Positions 20,043 to 28,397 of a stretch of 64,000 bases of DNA are shown here, piece by piece. This stretch comes from Mycobacterium florentinum. GTDB taxonomy: Bacteria > Actinomycetota > Actinomycetes > Mycobacteriales > Mycobacteriaceae. The notes under the pieces were generated by a model. It saw only the letters and a program-made list of their open reading frames with translations. It was not told the origin of the DNA and did no database searches. The position numbers were made by a program, and so were the translations under genes. How positions within the stretch are numbered: position 1 is the first letter of the stretch; each line of letters starts with the position of its first letter. The stretch covers positions 682,001 to 746,000 of the forward strand of contig NZ_AP022576.1 in the NCBI RefSeq assembly GCF_010730355.1, read 5' to 3'.

Positions 20043-20864
20043 TTACTCGTCGCCGAAGGCGCCGTAGAGCTCGGGTAAGAAGCCGGCCAGATGGTTCATC
20101 TCCTGCGCGCAGTGCACGAGCAGATTCCGGGCGTTGGCCTCCGGGTCGCCGAGTATGCGAGACGCGATGGGGCGCACCGCCATTGAGGCCACACTTGGAG
20201 CGTTGCGCACCGCGATATGCGGGCCGCCCATCCAAAACCGGGACCGCATTTCGGACCCGGTCGGTGTCGAGCGGACATGGTGGATGAACCAGCCGACATC
20301 GACCGGGGCGTCACTGGCGCCCAGCCGCGCGCAGATCGCCACCGCATCGTCGCTGTCGGGGGGGCAGTCCAGCTGCGCGGGTTCGACGAATTGGATTGCG
20401 CCGTTGAGCATGGTCGAACCGATGTACTCGCTGATCAACGACCAGCGGCCGATGTAGCGCCGCGCGCCTTGGCGGCCGGCGTGTTGATCATCTTGCAAGC
20501 TGTCCTTCCAGGCCGCGGACAGATGCGCCCGCGGGTGCCACAGCTTGTAGCGGCGGGTATCGCTGCCGTGCCACCCGAACCACCAGGACCACATCGCCGG
20601 CGTGACGCCGGGCATGTCGGTGCGTACCGACACCTGATAGCTGCCGTCGTCGAGAACCCCGTAGCCGTTCTCGGTCTGCTGGTAGCCCGCCTCGGCCACG
20701 GTCGCGGCGTCGTCGAACGCCACCAGCGCCATCCCGCCTTGCGGACCATGCTGTAGCGCCTCGACGACATGTGTTGGCAGCGGGGCCATTTCGGGATTGA
20801 AGAATTTACCGAACGGCGTGTTCACGTCGTCGTTGCGATACCCGAGGTACAGATCGCCGGCCAT
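20043..20864 (-). CDS. PhlG-like (2,4-diacetylphloroglucinol/phloretin hydrolase) family protein
   Basis: A 273-residue protein that resembles the zinc-dependent C-C hydrolases PhlG and phloretin hydrolase. Candidate metal ligands are H110 or H114 (LWHPRAHLS), E146 (ISEYIG), H251 and E255 (LVHCAQEMNHL); the last pair has the same four-residue spacing as in PhlG. These enzymes cleave an acyl group from a phenolic ring. ATG 20864 overlaps the TGA of the upstream FAD oxidase (TGATG), so the two are coupled and may act in one route. Substrate unknown. Matches the position of Rv1775. Confidence 0.75.
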   Translation of the reverse strand: MAGDLYLGYRNDDVNTPFGKFFNPEMAPLPTHVVEALQHGPQGGMALVAFDDAATVAEAGYQQTENGYGVLDDGSYQVSVRTDMPGVTPAMWSWWFGWHGSDTRRYKLWHPRAHLSAAWKDSLQDDQHAGRQGARRYIGRWSLISEYIGSTMLNGAIQFVEPAQLDCPPDSDDAVAICARLGASDAPVDVGWFIHHVRSTPTGSEMRSRFWMGGPHIAVRNAPSVASMAVRPIASRILGDPEANARNLLVHCAQEMNHLAGFLPELYGAFGDE

Positions 20865-22204
20865 CAGAGTCGTCCCATCCATGCGTTGAACAGACCATCC
20901 GGGTCATAGGCCGCTCGAATCTTATCGAGGCGGACCATGGCTTCGTCGCTGGCGAATCGGGCCGGGCGCTGGCCGAGGTTTTCGTCGGCCAGCTGAATGC
21001 CGGTGGCCAGGTGCGACATCGCGGCCATGTTGGATCGCGCCCAGTCGCCGTACTTCGCGTCGTCGGATTCGTTCTGCCACGCGCCGTAGAGCGCCAGGTA
21101 GACCTCGTCTTCGATGCTGTAGGCCATATCCGGGCGCGCCGGCGACGGCCCCCAGTTCAGCCACAGGAAGTGTGACGGGTGGTCGGGAATCGTGTCGATG
21201 ATGTTGTGAATGCCCGGCAGCAGGTCCTCGGCCGACGCCGACGTCCACATGTTGTCGGCGGCGTAGCGGTGGTCGGACAGGTAGTTGCTCATCACGGCGG
21301 TGTACCAGGTGGGCATATCGGTTGGCATGTAAGGAATTTTGACCAGCGCCTTGTCGACGACCGGCACCGTTCCGAAGATGGCCAGGGCCTCCTCGGCTTC
21401 CTTCTCGGTATGGGCGAACGCCGGCGACGCGAAGGTGATGGCCGGAGTCTCGAGGTTCATGCTCGGGACGCTTCGGCTTGCCACGATCTGCATTTCGACG
21501 CGGCGGTCCACCTCGGCGCTGACATTGCGTGCCCACGTGTAGATCTCGTCGGCGAGTTCGATCGGATAGACGTAGACGCTGGTGCCGCAGGCGCCGGGGC
21601 GCGGGTACAGCTTGAGGTAGAACGAGGTCACCACGCCGAAGAAGCCCGGGCCGGCACCGCGCGCGGCCCAGTACAGGTCGGCGTGATTGTCTGCGTCACA
21701 GTGGATCTGCTCACCCTCGGCGGTGATCACGTCCAGGCCGATGACGTTCTCGCACGCCAGGCCCCAGACCCGGCTGTTCCAGCCGTACCCGCCCTGCAGC
21801 AGGTAGCCGCCAAGACAGACACCCTTACAGTGCCCGGCGGGAAAGAAGAGATTCTGCGCTTCCAGCTCGGCCATCAGGATGCTGCCGCCCTTACCGGGAC
21901 CGACCACGGCGACGCCCTTGGCGGCATCGATATTCGCGTGGTCGATGCGGCTGACGTCGATCAGCACGGCTCCGTCGCGCAGGTGATTGGCCGCCCAGCT
22001 GTGGCCGCCCGAACGGATGTTGACCTTGAGGCCGTTGGCCTTGGCGTAGCGCAGCGCGCTGACGATGTCGTCGGTGTCGACGGCCTGAACGATCAATTCC
22101 GGGTAGCGGGCCGGCACCCGTTGGTTCCAGACCGTGCCGCGTCGGGCGGCTTCATACCCGTCGTCGCTGCGAAAGAAGTGCCGCCCAGCAGGTAGCGCAC
22201 TCAT
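20864..22204 (-). CDS. FAD-linked oxidase of the berberine-bridge/6-hydroxynicotine type (Rv1774-like)
   Basis: A 446-residue flavoprotein of the VAO/BBE type. RSGGHSW near residue 65 supplies the histidine for covalent FAD attachment, and GHCKGVCLGG aligns with the BBE segment carrying the second covalent link, so bicovalent FAD is plausible. The C-terminal segment RLDKIRAAYDPDGLFN is the standard BBE terminus. It is first in a two-gene unit with the PhlG-like hydrolase and is divergent from the IclR regulator. It probably oxidises a phenolic, alcohol or cyclic substrate with oxygen as acceptor. Confidence 0.88.
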   Translation of the reverse strand: MSALPAGRHFFRSDDGYEAARRGTVWNQRVPARYPELIVQAVDTDDIVSALRYAKANGLKVNIRSGGHSWAANHLRDGAVLIDVSRIDHANIDAAKGVAVVGPGKGGSILMAELEAQNLFFPAGHCKGVCLGGYLLQGGYGWNSRVWGLACENVIGLDVITAEGEQIHCDADNHADLYWAARGAGPGFFGVVTSFYLKLYPRPGACGTSVYVYPIELADEIYTWARNVSAEVDRRVEMQIVASRSVPSMNLETPAITFASPAFAHTEKEAEEALAIFGTVPVVDKALVKIPYMPTDMPTWYTAVMSNYLSDHRYAADNMWTSASAEDLLPGIHNIIDTIPDHPSHFLWLNWGPSPARPDMAYSIEDEVYLALYGAWQNESDDAKYGDWARSNMAAMSHLATGIQLADENLGQRPARFASDEAMVRLDKIRAAYDPDGLFNAWMGRL

Positions 22205-22240
22205 CTGAGCTCCTCTGATCCATTATCCGGTTCTTGTTAG

Positions 22241-22264
22241 TCCGCAATGCGGAACACTATAGTG
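22241..22264. promoter_or_regulatory. Twin palindromes in the FAD-oxidase/IclR divergent promoter
   Basis: Two perfect palindromes nearly abut: TCCGCA-a-TGCGGA at 22241-22253 and CACTATAGTG at 22255-22264. The second contains a -10-like CACTAT and ends 5 nt before the IclR start codon. They occupy the 65-bp region between the divergent genes and are likely the IclR operator. Confidence 0.65.
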
Positions 22265-22269
22265 GAAGA

Positions 22270-23016
22270 GTGCCGCCCACGGAACCCACTGCGCCCACGA
22301 ATCGCGACGAGGGCATCCAGGTGTTGCGTCGCGCCGCCGCCGCCCTGGACGAGATCGCCGCCGAGCCGGGACGGCTCCGCCTGGTCGACCTCGGCGAGCG
22401 GCTCGGGCTGGCCAAATCGACGGCGCGCCGCCTGCTGGTCGGCCTGGTGGAAGTCGGGTTGGCGAGTGTGGATTCGCACGGCCACTTTTCGCTGGGCGAG
22501 CGCCTGCTGGGTTTTGGCAGTGCCGCGGGAGCGCACGTCTCGGCGATCTTCCGGCCGACGATCGAACGGGTGGCGCGCGCGACCGACGGTGAAACGGTCG
22601 ACCTCTCCGTGCTGCGCGGCCAGCGGATGTGGTTTGTCGACCAGATCGAATCGTCGCACCGGCTGCGCGCGGTCTCGGCCGTCGGTGTCCGATTCCCGCT
22701 GGAGGTGACCGCCAACGGCAAGGCGGCGCTCGCCGCGCTGGACGACGACGCGGCGGAGGCGATGATCTCCCGGTTCAGCGCGCCGGTGGGCGAGCGGTTG
22801 CGCCGCGAGACCGCGGAGATCCGGCGAACCGGGATCGCTTTCGACCGGGGCGAACACACTCCCGGGATTTCGGCGGCCGCGATCGCGCGACGAACCTTGG
22901 GCGACAACGTCATCGCCATCTCGGTGCCGGCACCCACCGAACGCTTCCTGGAAAAGGAGCAGCGCATCATCGCAGCATTGCGCACGGCGACCGACTCACC
23001 GGCGTGGACTCGTTGA
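22270..23016 (+). CDS. IclR family transcriptional regulator (Rv1773c-like)
   Basis: A 248-residue IclR regulator. The winged helix-turn-helix covers about residues 15-80 (LRLVDLGERLGLAKSTARRLL), followed by the IclR effector domain (RATDGETVDLSVLRG, VTANGKAALAAL, RTGIAFDRGEHTPGISAAA). GTG 22270 is chosen because it gives the size of Rv1773c and leaves the palindromes upstream; a GTG/TTG-type start at 22234 would place them inside the gene. It likely controls the divergent FAD oxidase and PhlG-like hydrolase in response to an aromatic or acidic effector. Confidence 0.9.
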   Translation: MPPTEPTAPTNRDEGIQVLRRAAAALDEIAAEPGRLRLVDLGERLGLAKSTARRLLVGLVEVGLASVDSHGHFSLGERLLGFGSAAGAHVSAIFRPTIERVARATDGETVDLSVLRGQRMWFVDQIESSHRLRAVSAVGVRFPLEVTANGKAALAALDDDAAEAMISRFSAPVGERLRRETAEIRRTGIAFDRGEHTPGISAAAIARRTLGDNVIAISVPAPTERFLEKEQRIIAALRTATDSPAWTR

Positions 23017-23251
23017 CGAGGCGCGAAGGGGCGGTGAAAACTCGCCGACGGGCCTCGTTACGGCCGCAGATGTAACGCCGGCTCGATTCTTTTGCGACGG
23101 CGCCGCAAGCCGCGCGACCGCGCCGGCCACTGCGGCTCGAGCGGGAACACGTCGTGCTTCAACGGGTTTGGGTCGGTGGGTTCTTGACGTGGGTTGGCAC
23201 GGCCGTGGTACCCCCCAGGGACCCCGGCCGCGCCAAGTTCGTGATCACTTG
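23017..23251. other. Intergenic region between IclR and ANTAR genes
   Basis: About 235 bp between converging genes. I see no credible coding sequence, no terminator with a clean stem and no repeat. It marks the border between the conserved ESX-5 flank and the accessory block. Confidence 0.35.
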
Positions 23252-23539
23252 TCAATAGCTCAGTGCTGCCGCTCCGCTGAACAGTTGACCCCACTCGTGG
23301 CGCGCAGCCGATTGCGCCTCGCTGAAGCTGGTTGTCTTTTCGCCCTCGCCGGCCAGGTGCACAAGCGCCCATGCCATCGCGAATACCGGAACCTTGTGAC
23401 GCAATGCCGCAGTGTGCAGTTCGTCGAACGCCGTCTCCGAACGACACCGGCGAAGTCCGATGATGATCCCCCGCGCAGTGTCGAGAATGCGGCTGGAGTT
23501 CGGGCCGCACGAAGTGTGTGCGGGAACCCAGTTCGCCAT
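23252..23539 (-). CDS. Stand-alone ANTAR domain protein
   Basis: A 95-residue protein that is little more than an ANTAR RNA-binding domain: LDTARGIIIGLRRCRSETAF followed by ALRHKVPVFAMAWALVHLAGE. No receiver, PAS or GAF domain is present. ATG 23539 is preferred over ATG 23548, because AGGAGGT (23555-23549) touches the latter but lies 9 nt before the former. ANTAR proteins bind paired RNA stem-loops and prevent termination. It sits at the edge of the catabolic block, which makes regulation of that block plausible, but this is inference. Confidence 0.75.
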   Translation of the reverse strand: MANWVPAHTSCGPNSSRILDTARGIIIGLRRCRSETAFDELHTAALRHKVPVFAMAWALVHLAGEGEKTTSFSEAQSAARHEWGQLFSGAAALSY

Positions 23540-23831
23540 GCTCTTCATACCTCCTGTTGCGCCCCAACGAAAATCCGCTACTCCGCGTAGCGAACAAGAA
23601 TCCCAGCGAGAACGCATGACTCGCCATCGTGATTCTCAAAGGCGCACTGTGCCATGATTTGTGGAACGGCGCCGTTATGCCATAGCGCCGTCGACATCGA
23701 TACGTGCTTGTGACCGTGTCGATACCGATTTCGGCACCAATCGGGCTGGGGTGTAACGCGGCTCGCACTTCTGCCGACAATGCCGCGTAAGAGCCAATCG
23801 CAGAACGCTTTTGGCGGCAGCACCGGATACC
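23540..23831. other. Intergenic region with hairpins upstream of the ANTAR gene
   Basis: No gene supported. Two inverted repeats lie here: CGCTAC-tccgc-GTAGCG at 23576-23592, which would fold in the leader of the ANTAR mRNA about 20 nt before its ribosome binding site, and ACGGCGC-N12-GCGCCGT at 23666-23691. Base composition is lower in GC than the neighbouring genes. Confidence 0.45.
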
Positions 23832-25052
23832 CTACAGGATCGAGTTGAGGTCCTTCGCCTTTGCGATGTCGTCCCACTCGACGCCGAGTTCGAGCAAAAT
23901 CTCCTCGGTGTGCTGGCCGTGTTCTGGCGCGCGCGCGGGAAGTGGCGGAGTTTCGTTGAATTGAACCGGCGCAGCAACGATTCGGTATTCCTCGCCGTAA
24001 TCGTCGACGTTTGTCACCACGTAGCCGTTGGGTTCGACTTGGGGATCGTTGAGTGTCTCTCGCGGCGTGGCAAGCGCTCCCCACACTCCCGGTTCGTTTT
24101 CGAGCACCTTCCGCCAGTGCGCGAGGTCATGGCCGGCAAACGTTTTCGCGAAGATATCGGTCGCCGCGGCCGCATTCGCGATCAGGTTGCTCGACGGTAC
24201 GAAGCGCTCGTCGGTGGCTAACTCCGCAAGGCCCATCCGCTCGCAGAAGCCGGCCCAGAATTTGTCGGGTTGCAGGAAGACCAGCTGGATCCACCTGCCG
24301 TCCCTGGTTTTGTAGCGATTCACCAGCGGATTGATGGCCAATCCGGGCGGTGCCCCCGGAATGCCGTCGATATCAAAGAAATCGGCGGCACAGATCGACG
24401 GCGCGATGGACCACATGGCCTGCGCCAGCAGAGAGGAATCGACGATCGTCGGCTCGCCGGTCCGTTCCCGGTGGAACAGCGCCGCGCACACACCGCCGGC
24501 CAGCGTGGCCCCACCCTGCAGGTCACCAAAACCGGGGCCCTGGACGGCGGGCGTATCGGTCCCGAACGGGGTGAGGGTGTAGGCCACCCCGCCGCGGGCC
24601 AGGTAGGTGGCCGCGTCGAAGCCGCCGCGATCGCGGTCCGGGCCGCGAACCCCCAGCCCGGTACCGCGGGCGATGATGATCTTCGGGTTGAAGCCGCGAA
24701 TGTCGTCCACGGTCAGCCGGGCCCGCTCCAGCGCGCCGGGCAGCCAGTTGGTCAGGAACACGTCCGCGGTGGCCAACAGGCGCCCGAACAATGCGCGACC
24801 CGTCTCGGATTTGATGTCGATCGCAATGCTGCGCTTGCCGCGGTTGCCCAGCTCGAGGATGAAGTCCGCATCCGGGCGGGCGGCTTCGCGCGTGAAGCCG
24901 CCGACGACCAGCGCCCGGCCCGGGTCACCGAACGCCACGCCCTCCACCTTGATGACGTCCGCGCCCCAGTCCGCCAGCGCGGCACCGGCCGACGGGACGT
25001 ACGTCCATGACGCCAATTCGACGACCCGCACGCCGTCAAGGACACCTGACAT
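23832..25052 (-). CDS. CaiB/BaiF family CoA-transferase
   Basis: A class III CoA-transferase of 406 residues that would move CoA between acyl-CoA and a free carboxylic acid. Typical segments are LDGVRVVELASWTYVPSAGA near the N-terminus, ADWGADVIKVE, GNRGKRSIAIDIKS and ILELGVEWDDI at the end. The catalytic aspartate is probably in the RGGFDAATYLARGG segment. ATG 25052 is preceded by GAGGGGG. It is divergent from the SDR that opens the plus-strand catabolic operon and shares a 250-bp regulatory region with it, so it very likely activates a substrate or intermediate of that pathway. Confidence 0.9.
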   Translation of the reverse strand: MSGVLDGVRVVELASWTYVPSAGAALADWGADVIKVEGVAFGDPGRALVVGGFTREAARPDADFILELGNRGKRSIAIDIKSETGRALFGRLLATADVFLTNWLPGALERARLTVDDIRGFNPKIIIARGTGLGVRGPDRDRGGFDAATYLARGGVAYTLTPFGTDTPAVQGPGFGDLQGGATLAGGVCAALFHRERTGEPTIVDSSLLAQAMWSIAPSICAADFFDIDGIPGAPPGLAINPLVNRYKTRDGRWIQLVFLQPDKFWAGFCERMGLAELATDERFVPSSNLIANAAAATDIFAKTFAGHDLAHWRKVLENEPGVWGALATPRETLNDPQVEPNGYVVTNVDDYGEEYRIVAAPVQFNETPPLPARAPEHGQHTEEILLELGVEWDDIAKAKDLNSIL

Positions 25053-25301
25053 CGCCAACCCCCTCGGTCCGGATCTGTCCTTGCTATTTTAGGTATTCTA
25101 GTTACTCTAAGGGATATCGATAGCCCGGCTACAGCCACGCGCAGGTTTTCGTGGAAGAGATGCGATGGAGCCGATCGTTGGCCAGATTCACCCCAGCGGC
25201 ACAGGCACTTTCGCTCGCCGGCCAGACCACCGTCGTAACGAGCCCCCAACGCGGCTCCCGCACACACGTACGGCAATAGGCACCCGGACGAAGGACGAGC
25301 G

Positions 25302-26165
25302 ATGGGCAGGGTAACGGGCAAGGTGGCCGTGATCAGCGGCGCCGCGCGGGGTCAGGGACGGTCGCACGCGCGGATGCTGGCCGCCGAGGGCGCCGACATC
25401 ATCGCGGTGGACCTGTGCGCGGATATCGACACGAACGAATACCCACTGGCCCGGCCGGAGGACCTGGACGAGACGGCGCGGCTGGTCGAAAAGGAGGGGC
25501 AGCGCGCCTTCACCGCCATCGCCGACGTTCGCGACCGCGTGGCACTGTCCGCCGCGATCGACGAGGGCGTCGCCGAGCTCGGGCACCTCGACATCGTGGT
25601 CGCCAACGCGGGTATCTGCCCGCTCACCGCGGGTCTGCCACCGAAGGCGTTCGCCGACGCCGTGGACGTGGACCTGGTGGGTGTGCTCAACCTCGTACAC
25701 GCGAGTCTCAAACACCTGCAAGCCGGCGCGTCGATCATCGTGATCGGTTCCAACGCGGCCTTCATGTCGTCGATGAACACCACCGGCATCGACGGCGGCC
25801 CCGGCGGAGCCGGGTATGCTTTCGCGAAACTTGCTGCAGCACACTATGTTAACGACTTCGCTCGGGCGCTGGCCCCGTTTTCCATCCGGATGAACGCGGT
25901 GCATCCCACCAACGTCAATACCGACATGTTGCACAGCCCGCCGATGTACCGGGCGTTCCGACCCGACTTGAAGGAGCCGACCCGCGAAGACGCCGAGCCG
26001 ATCTTCCCGTTCGTCCAGGCGATGCCGATCCCCTACGTCGAGCCCGAAGACATCAGCGAGGCGGTGCTGTTCCTTGCCTCCGACGCCGCACGCTATATCA
26101 CCGGACAGCAGCTACGCGTCGACGGCGGCGGCTTCCTCAAGGTCAAGCCATGGTCGGGCGCGTGA
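25302..26165 (+). CDS. Short-chain dehydrogenase, mycofactocin-coupled type
   Basis: A 287-residue SDR. The cofactor motif GAARGQGRSHA replaces the usual GxxxGIG, and a segment between it and the next strand is longer than in classical SDRs, as in mycofactocin-associated SDRs that hold NAD tightly. NAG is present in VVANAGICP and the active-site pair is YAFAK. A mycofactocin partner is therefore likely, but it is not shown here. It is the first gene of the operon; its TGA overlaps the ATG of E1-alpha (TGATG). It would oxidise an alcohol to a ketone or aldehyde. Confidence 0.88.
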   Translation: MGRVTGKVAVISGAARGQGRSHARMLAAEGADIIAVDLCADIDTNEYPLARPEDLDETARLVEKEGQRAFTAIADVRDRVALSAAIDEGVAELGHLDIVVANAGICPLTAGLPPKAFADAVDVDLVGVLNLVHASLKHLQAGASIIVIGSNAAFMSSMNTTGIDGGPGGAGYAFAKLAAAHYVNDFARALAPFSIRMNAVHPTNVNTDMLHSPPMYRAFRPDLKEPTREDAEPIFPFVQAMPIPYVEPEDISEAVLFLASDAARYITGQQLRVDGGGFLKVKPWSGA

Positions 26166-27148
26166 TGCCAAGCGCCGCAGCAGATGTCGAGCGCAAGCTC
26201 TATGCGCTGATGGTGCTGATGAAGGCGGCCGACGACCGACTGTCCAAGGGCATCGGCACCGGTGAGTTCATGTGTGTGTACTGGCCGTCACGCGGCCAGG
26301 AGGCGATCGCCGCGGCAATGGGTGTCGCGCTGCGACCCTACGACCAGCTGGTGACGACCTACCGCGGACTCCACGATCTGATCGGGAAGGGCGTCCCCCT
26401 CGAGGAAATCTACGGCGAGATGATGGGACGCACGGTCGGCGCCGGCCGCGGCAAAGGCGGCACCATGCACATCGCCAAACCCGAGGTGGGCGTGATGCTT
26501 TCGACCGGAATCGTCGGCGCCGGGCCGCCAGTGGCCGTCGGGCTGGCGATGGCCGCCAAACGTAAGGGGCTCGATCGAGTCACCGTGGTGAGCTTCGGCG
26601 ACGGCGCCACCAACACCGGCTCGTTCCACGAGGCGGCCAACATGGCCGCACTCTGGGATCTGCCGATGGTGTTCGTCTGCCAGAACAACCTGTACGCGGA
26701 GATGACGCCGACCCACGACACCATGAAGATCGAGCGGGTCGCCGACCGGGCCGCCGGATACGGGATGCCGGGCGTCCGGGTCGACGGCAACGACCCGCTG
26801 GCGGTGAAAGACGCGCTCGACGAGGCACTTCGTCGGGCGCGCGACGGTGCGGGCCCCACCTTCATCGAGTGCGTGACATTCCGTTTCCGCGGCCACTATT
26901 TCGGCGACCGGATGCCCTATATCCCCAAGGAACAACTCGAAGCCGCGGTGGCCGCCGACCCGGTGCCGCGCTTTCGCCGGCGTCTTGCCGACGCGGGCAG
27001 CTGCGACGAACACGAGCTCGCGCGCATCGACGACGAGGCCCAGGCCGCCGTGGAATCCGCTTTGAAAGTCGTGATGGGCGCCGATTCCCCGTCGGTCGAC
27101 GAGCTCGACCGTGACGTGTACGCAACTCCGATCAAGTTCCCGGTGTAA
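26165..27148 (+). CDS. TPP-dependent dehydrogenase E1 component, alpha subunit (acetoin/pyruvate dehydrogenase type)
   Basis: A 327-residue E1-alpha subunit. The thiamine diphosphate motif begins with GDGATNTGSFHEAANMAAL and ends with QNN about 30 residues later. GAGRGKGGTMH and the C-terminal FRGHYFGDRMPY are family segments. With E1-beta it would decarboxylate or cleave a 2-oxo acid or acyloin and acylate a lipoyl group. The start overlaps the SDR stop codon by one base. No E2 acyltransferase or E3 gene follows, unlike ordinary complexes. Confidence 0.92.
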   Translation: MPSAAADVERKLYALMVLMKAADDRLSKGIGTGEFMCVYWPSRGQEAIAAAMGVALRPYDQLVTTYRGLHDLIGKGVPLEEIYGEMMGRTVGAGRGKGGTMHIAKPEVGVMLSTGIVGAGPPVAVGLAMAAKRKGLDRVTVVSFGDGATNTGSFHEAANMAALWDLPMVFVCQNNLYAEMTPTHDTMKIERVADRAAGYGMPGVRVDGNDPLAVKDALDEALRRARDGAGPTFIECVTFRFRGHYFGDRMPYIPKEQLEAAVAADPVPRFRRRLADAGSCDEHELARIDDEAQAAVESALKVVMGADSPSVDELDRDVYATPIKFPV

Positions 27149-27152
27149 CGAC

Positions 27153-28151
27153 ATGGACGAAAAAGAGATGACGATGCGCGAGGCGCTGAACCTCGCGCTG
27201 GATCAGGCGCTGGCGGCCGACGATCGAGTGTTCTTGCTGGGTGAGGACATCGCCGATCCGGGCGCATCCGGACCGACGGCGGGGTTGTCGACGAAGTACG
27301 GCCACGACCGGGTGCTGGACACTCCGATCTCGGAGGCCGCGATCGTCGGCGCGGCGATCGGCGCCGCGATCGACGGACTGCTGCCGGTGGCCGAGATCAT
27401 GATCATGGACTTCATCGGCATCGCCGCCGACCAGCTGATCAACAATGCCGCCAAGCTGCGGTTCATGACCGCCGGCCGGACAACCGCGCCGATCACCATC
27501 CGCACCCAGGTGTACGCCGGACTGGCCACCGGTGCCACACATTCGCAGAGCCTGGAGGCATGGTTCATGCACATCCCGGGCATGAAGGTGATCGTGCCGT
27601 CCACCCCGCGCGACGGCAAAGGCCTACTGACGGCCGCGATCTTCGACGAAGACCCATGTCTGTTCGTCGAGACGATCCGGCTGCAAAGCAGGAAGGGGCC
27701 GGTTCCCGTCGACCCCGGATTCTCCATTCCCCTCGGCCAGGCCGATATCAAGCGGCCGGGCACCGACGTGAGTCTGATCAGCTACGGGCGCAGCGTGCAC
27801 GACGCGCTCGCGGCGGCGGCCACGCTGGCCGAACAGGGGGTCAGCGCCGAAGTCGTGGACCTGCGCACCCTGGTGCCGCTGGATGTCGAGACCATCATCG
27901 CGTCGGTACGGCGTACCCGCAGGGCCGTAATCGTGCACGACGCAGTCCAATTCGCCGGCCCCGGAGCGGAGATCGCGGCGATCGTGGGATCGGAGCTGTT
28001 CGGCGAACTCGCCGCACCCGTCGAGCGGGTGGCCGCCCGGTTCGTGCCCAACCCGGCCGCGGCCGCGCTCGAGGCGCAGGTGTACCCGTCACCGGCCCGC
28101 GTCGTCGAGGCGGCGCTGCGTACTCTCGCGAAAGCGAATGCGCATGGCTGA
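27153..28151 (+). CDS. TPP-dependent dehydrogenase E1 component, beta subunit
   Basis: A 332-residue E1-beta (transketolase central and C-terminal domains). It starts MDEKEMTMREALNLALDQAL; FLLGEDIADPGA, the ADQLINNAAKLRFMT helix, and the C-terminal AVIVHDAVQFAGPGAEIAA are conserved. It begins 4 nt after E1-alpha and its end overlaps the lipoyl-domain gene by 8 bp. The partner is certainly E1-alpha; the substrate remains open, with acetoin-type or branched 2-oxo acids as possibilities. Confidence 0.92.
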   Translation: MDEKEMTMREALNLALDQALAADDRVFLLGEDIADPGASGPTAGLSTKYGHDRVLDTPISEAAIVGAAIGAAIDGLLPVAEIMIMDFIGIAADQLINNAAKLRFMTAGRTTAPITIRTQVYAGLATGATHSQSLEAWFMHIPGMKVIVPSTPRDGKGLLTAAIFDEDPCLFVETIRLQSRKGPVPVDPGFSIPLGQADIKRPGTDVSLISYGRSVHDALAAAATLAEQGVSAEVVDLRTLVPLDVETIIASVRRTRRAVIVHDAVQFAGPGAEIAAIVGSELFGELAAPVERVAARFVPNPAAAALEAQVYPSPARVVEAALRTLAKANAHG

Positions 28152-28380
28152 CTTCGTTATTCGAATCCCCCGAGTGTCGGTCGCGGTAGCCGAAGCGGAG
28201 CTGACCGGGCTCCTCGTCGACGCCGGCGAACACGTCGAGGCGGGCACGCCGATCTATGTGATCGCCACCGAGAAGGTGGAACAGGAAATCGAAGCCGGAG
28301 CATCCGGCACCGTGCGGTGGACGGGCCAGGTCGGGACCATCTATGACATCGGCGCCGAAATCGGCATCATCACTTCATAA
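28144..28380 (+). CDS. Free-standing lipoyl-domain protein
   Basis: A 78-residue protein that is only one biotinyl/lipoyl domain: FVIRIPRVSVAVAEAELTGLLVDAGEHVEAG, then IATEKVEQEIEAGASG. K44 in TEKVE takes the place of the lipoylated lysine of the DKA hairpin. No linker, E1/E3-binding domain or catalytic acyltransferase domain is present. It overlaps E1-beta by 8 bp; an in-frame ATG at 28138 is also possible. It must serve as a swinging arm for the E1 pair, delivering the acyl group to an enzyme encoded elsewhere or to a non-canonical acceptor. Confidence 0.88.
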   Translation: MADFVIRIPRVSVAVAEAELTGLLVDAGEHVEAGTPIYVIATEKVEQEIEAGASGTVRWTGQVGTIYDIGAEIGIITS

Positions 28381-28397
28381 CTGGCGAAAGGGCAAAA

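Noticed and set aside
23576..23691. Classical dual-hexaloop ANTAR target
   Set aside because: The stems are there, but loop sizes (5 and 12 nt) do not fit the hexaloop rule, so I only report them as a candidate leader structure.
25080..25115. AT-rich operator palindrome between the CoA-transferase and the SDR
   Set aside because: TTAG...CTAA ends look palindromic, but the interior does not match well; only an AT-rich promoter zone is supported.
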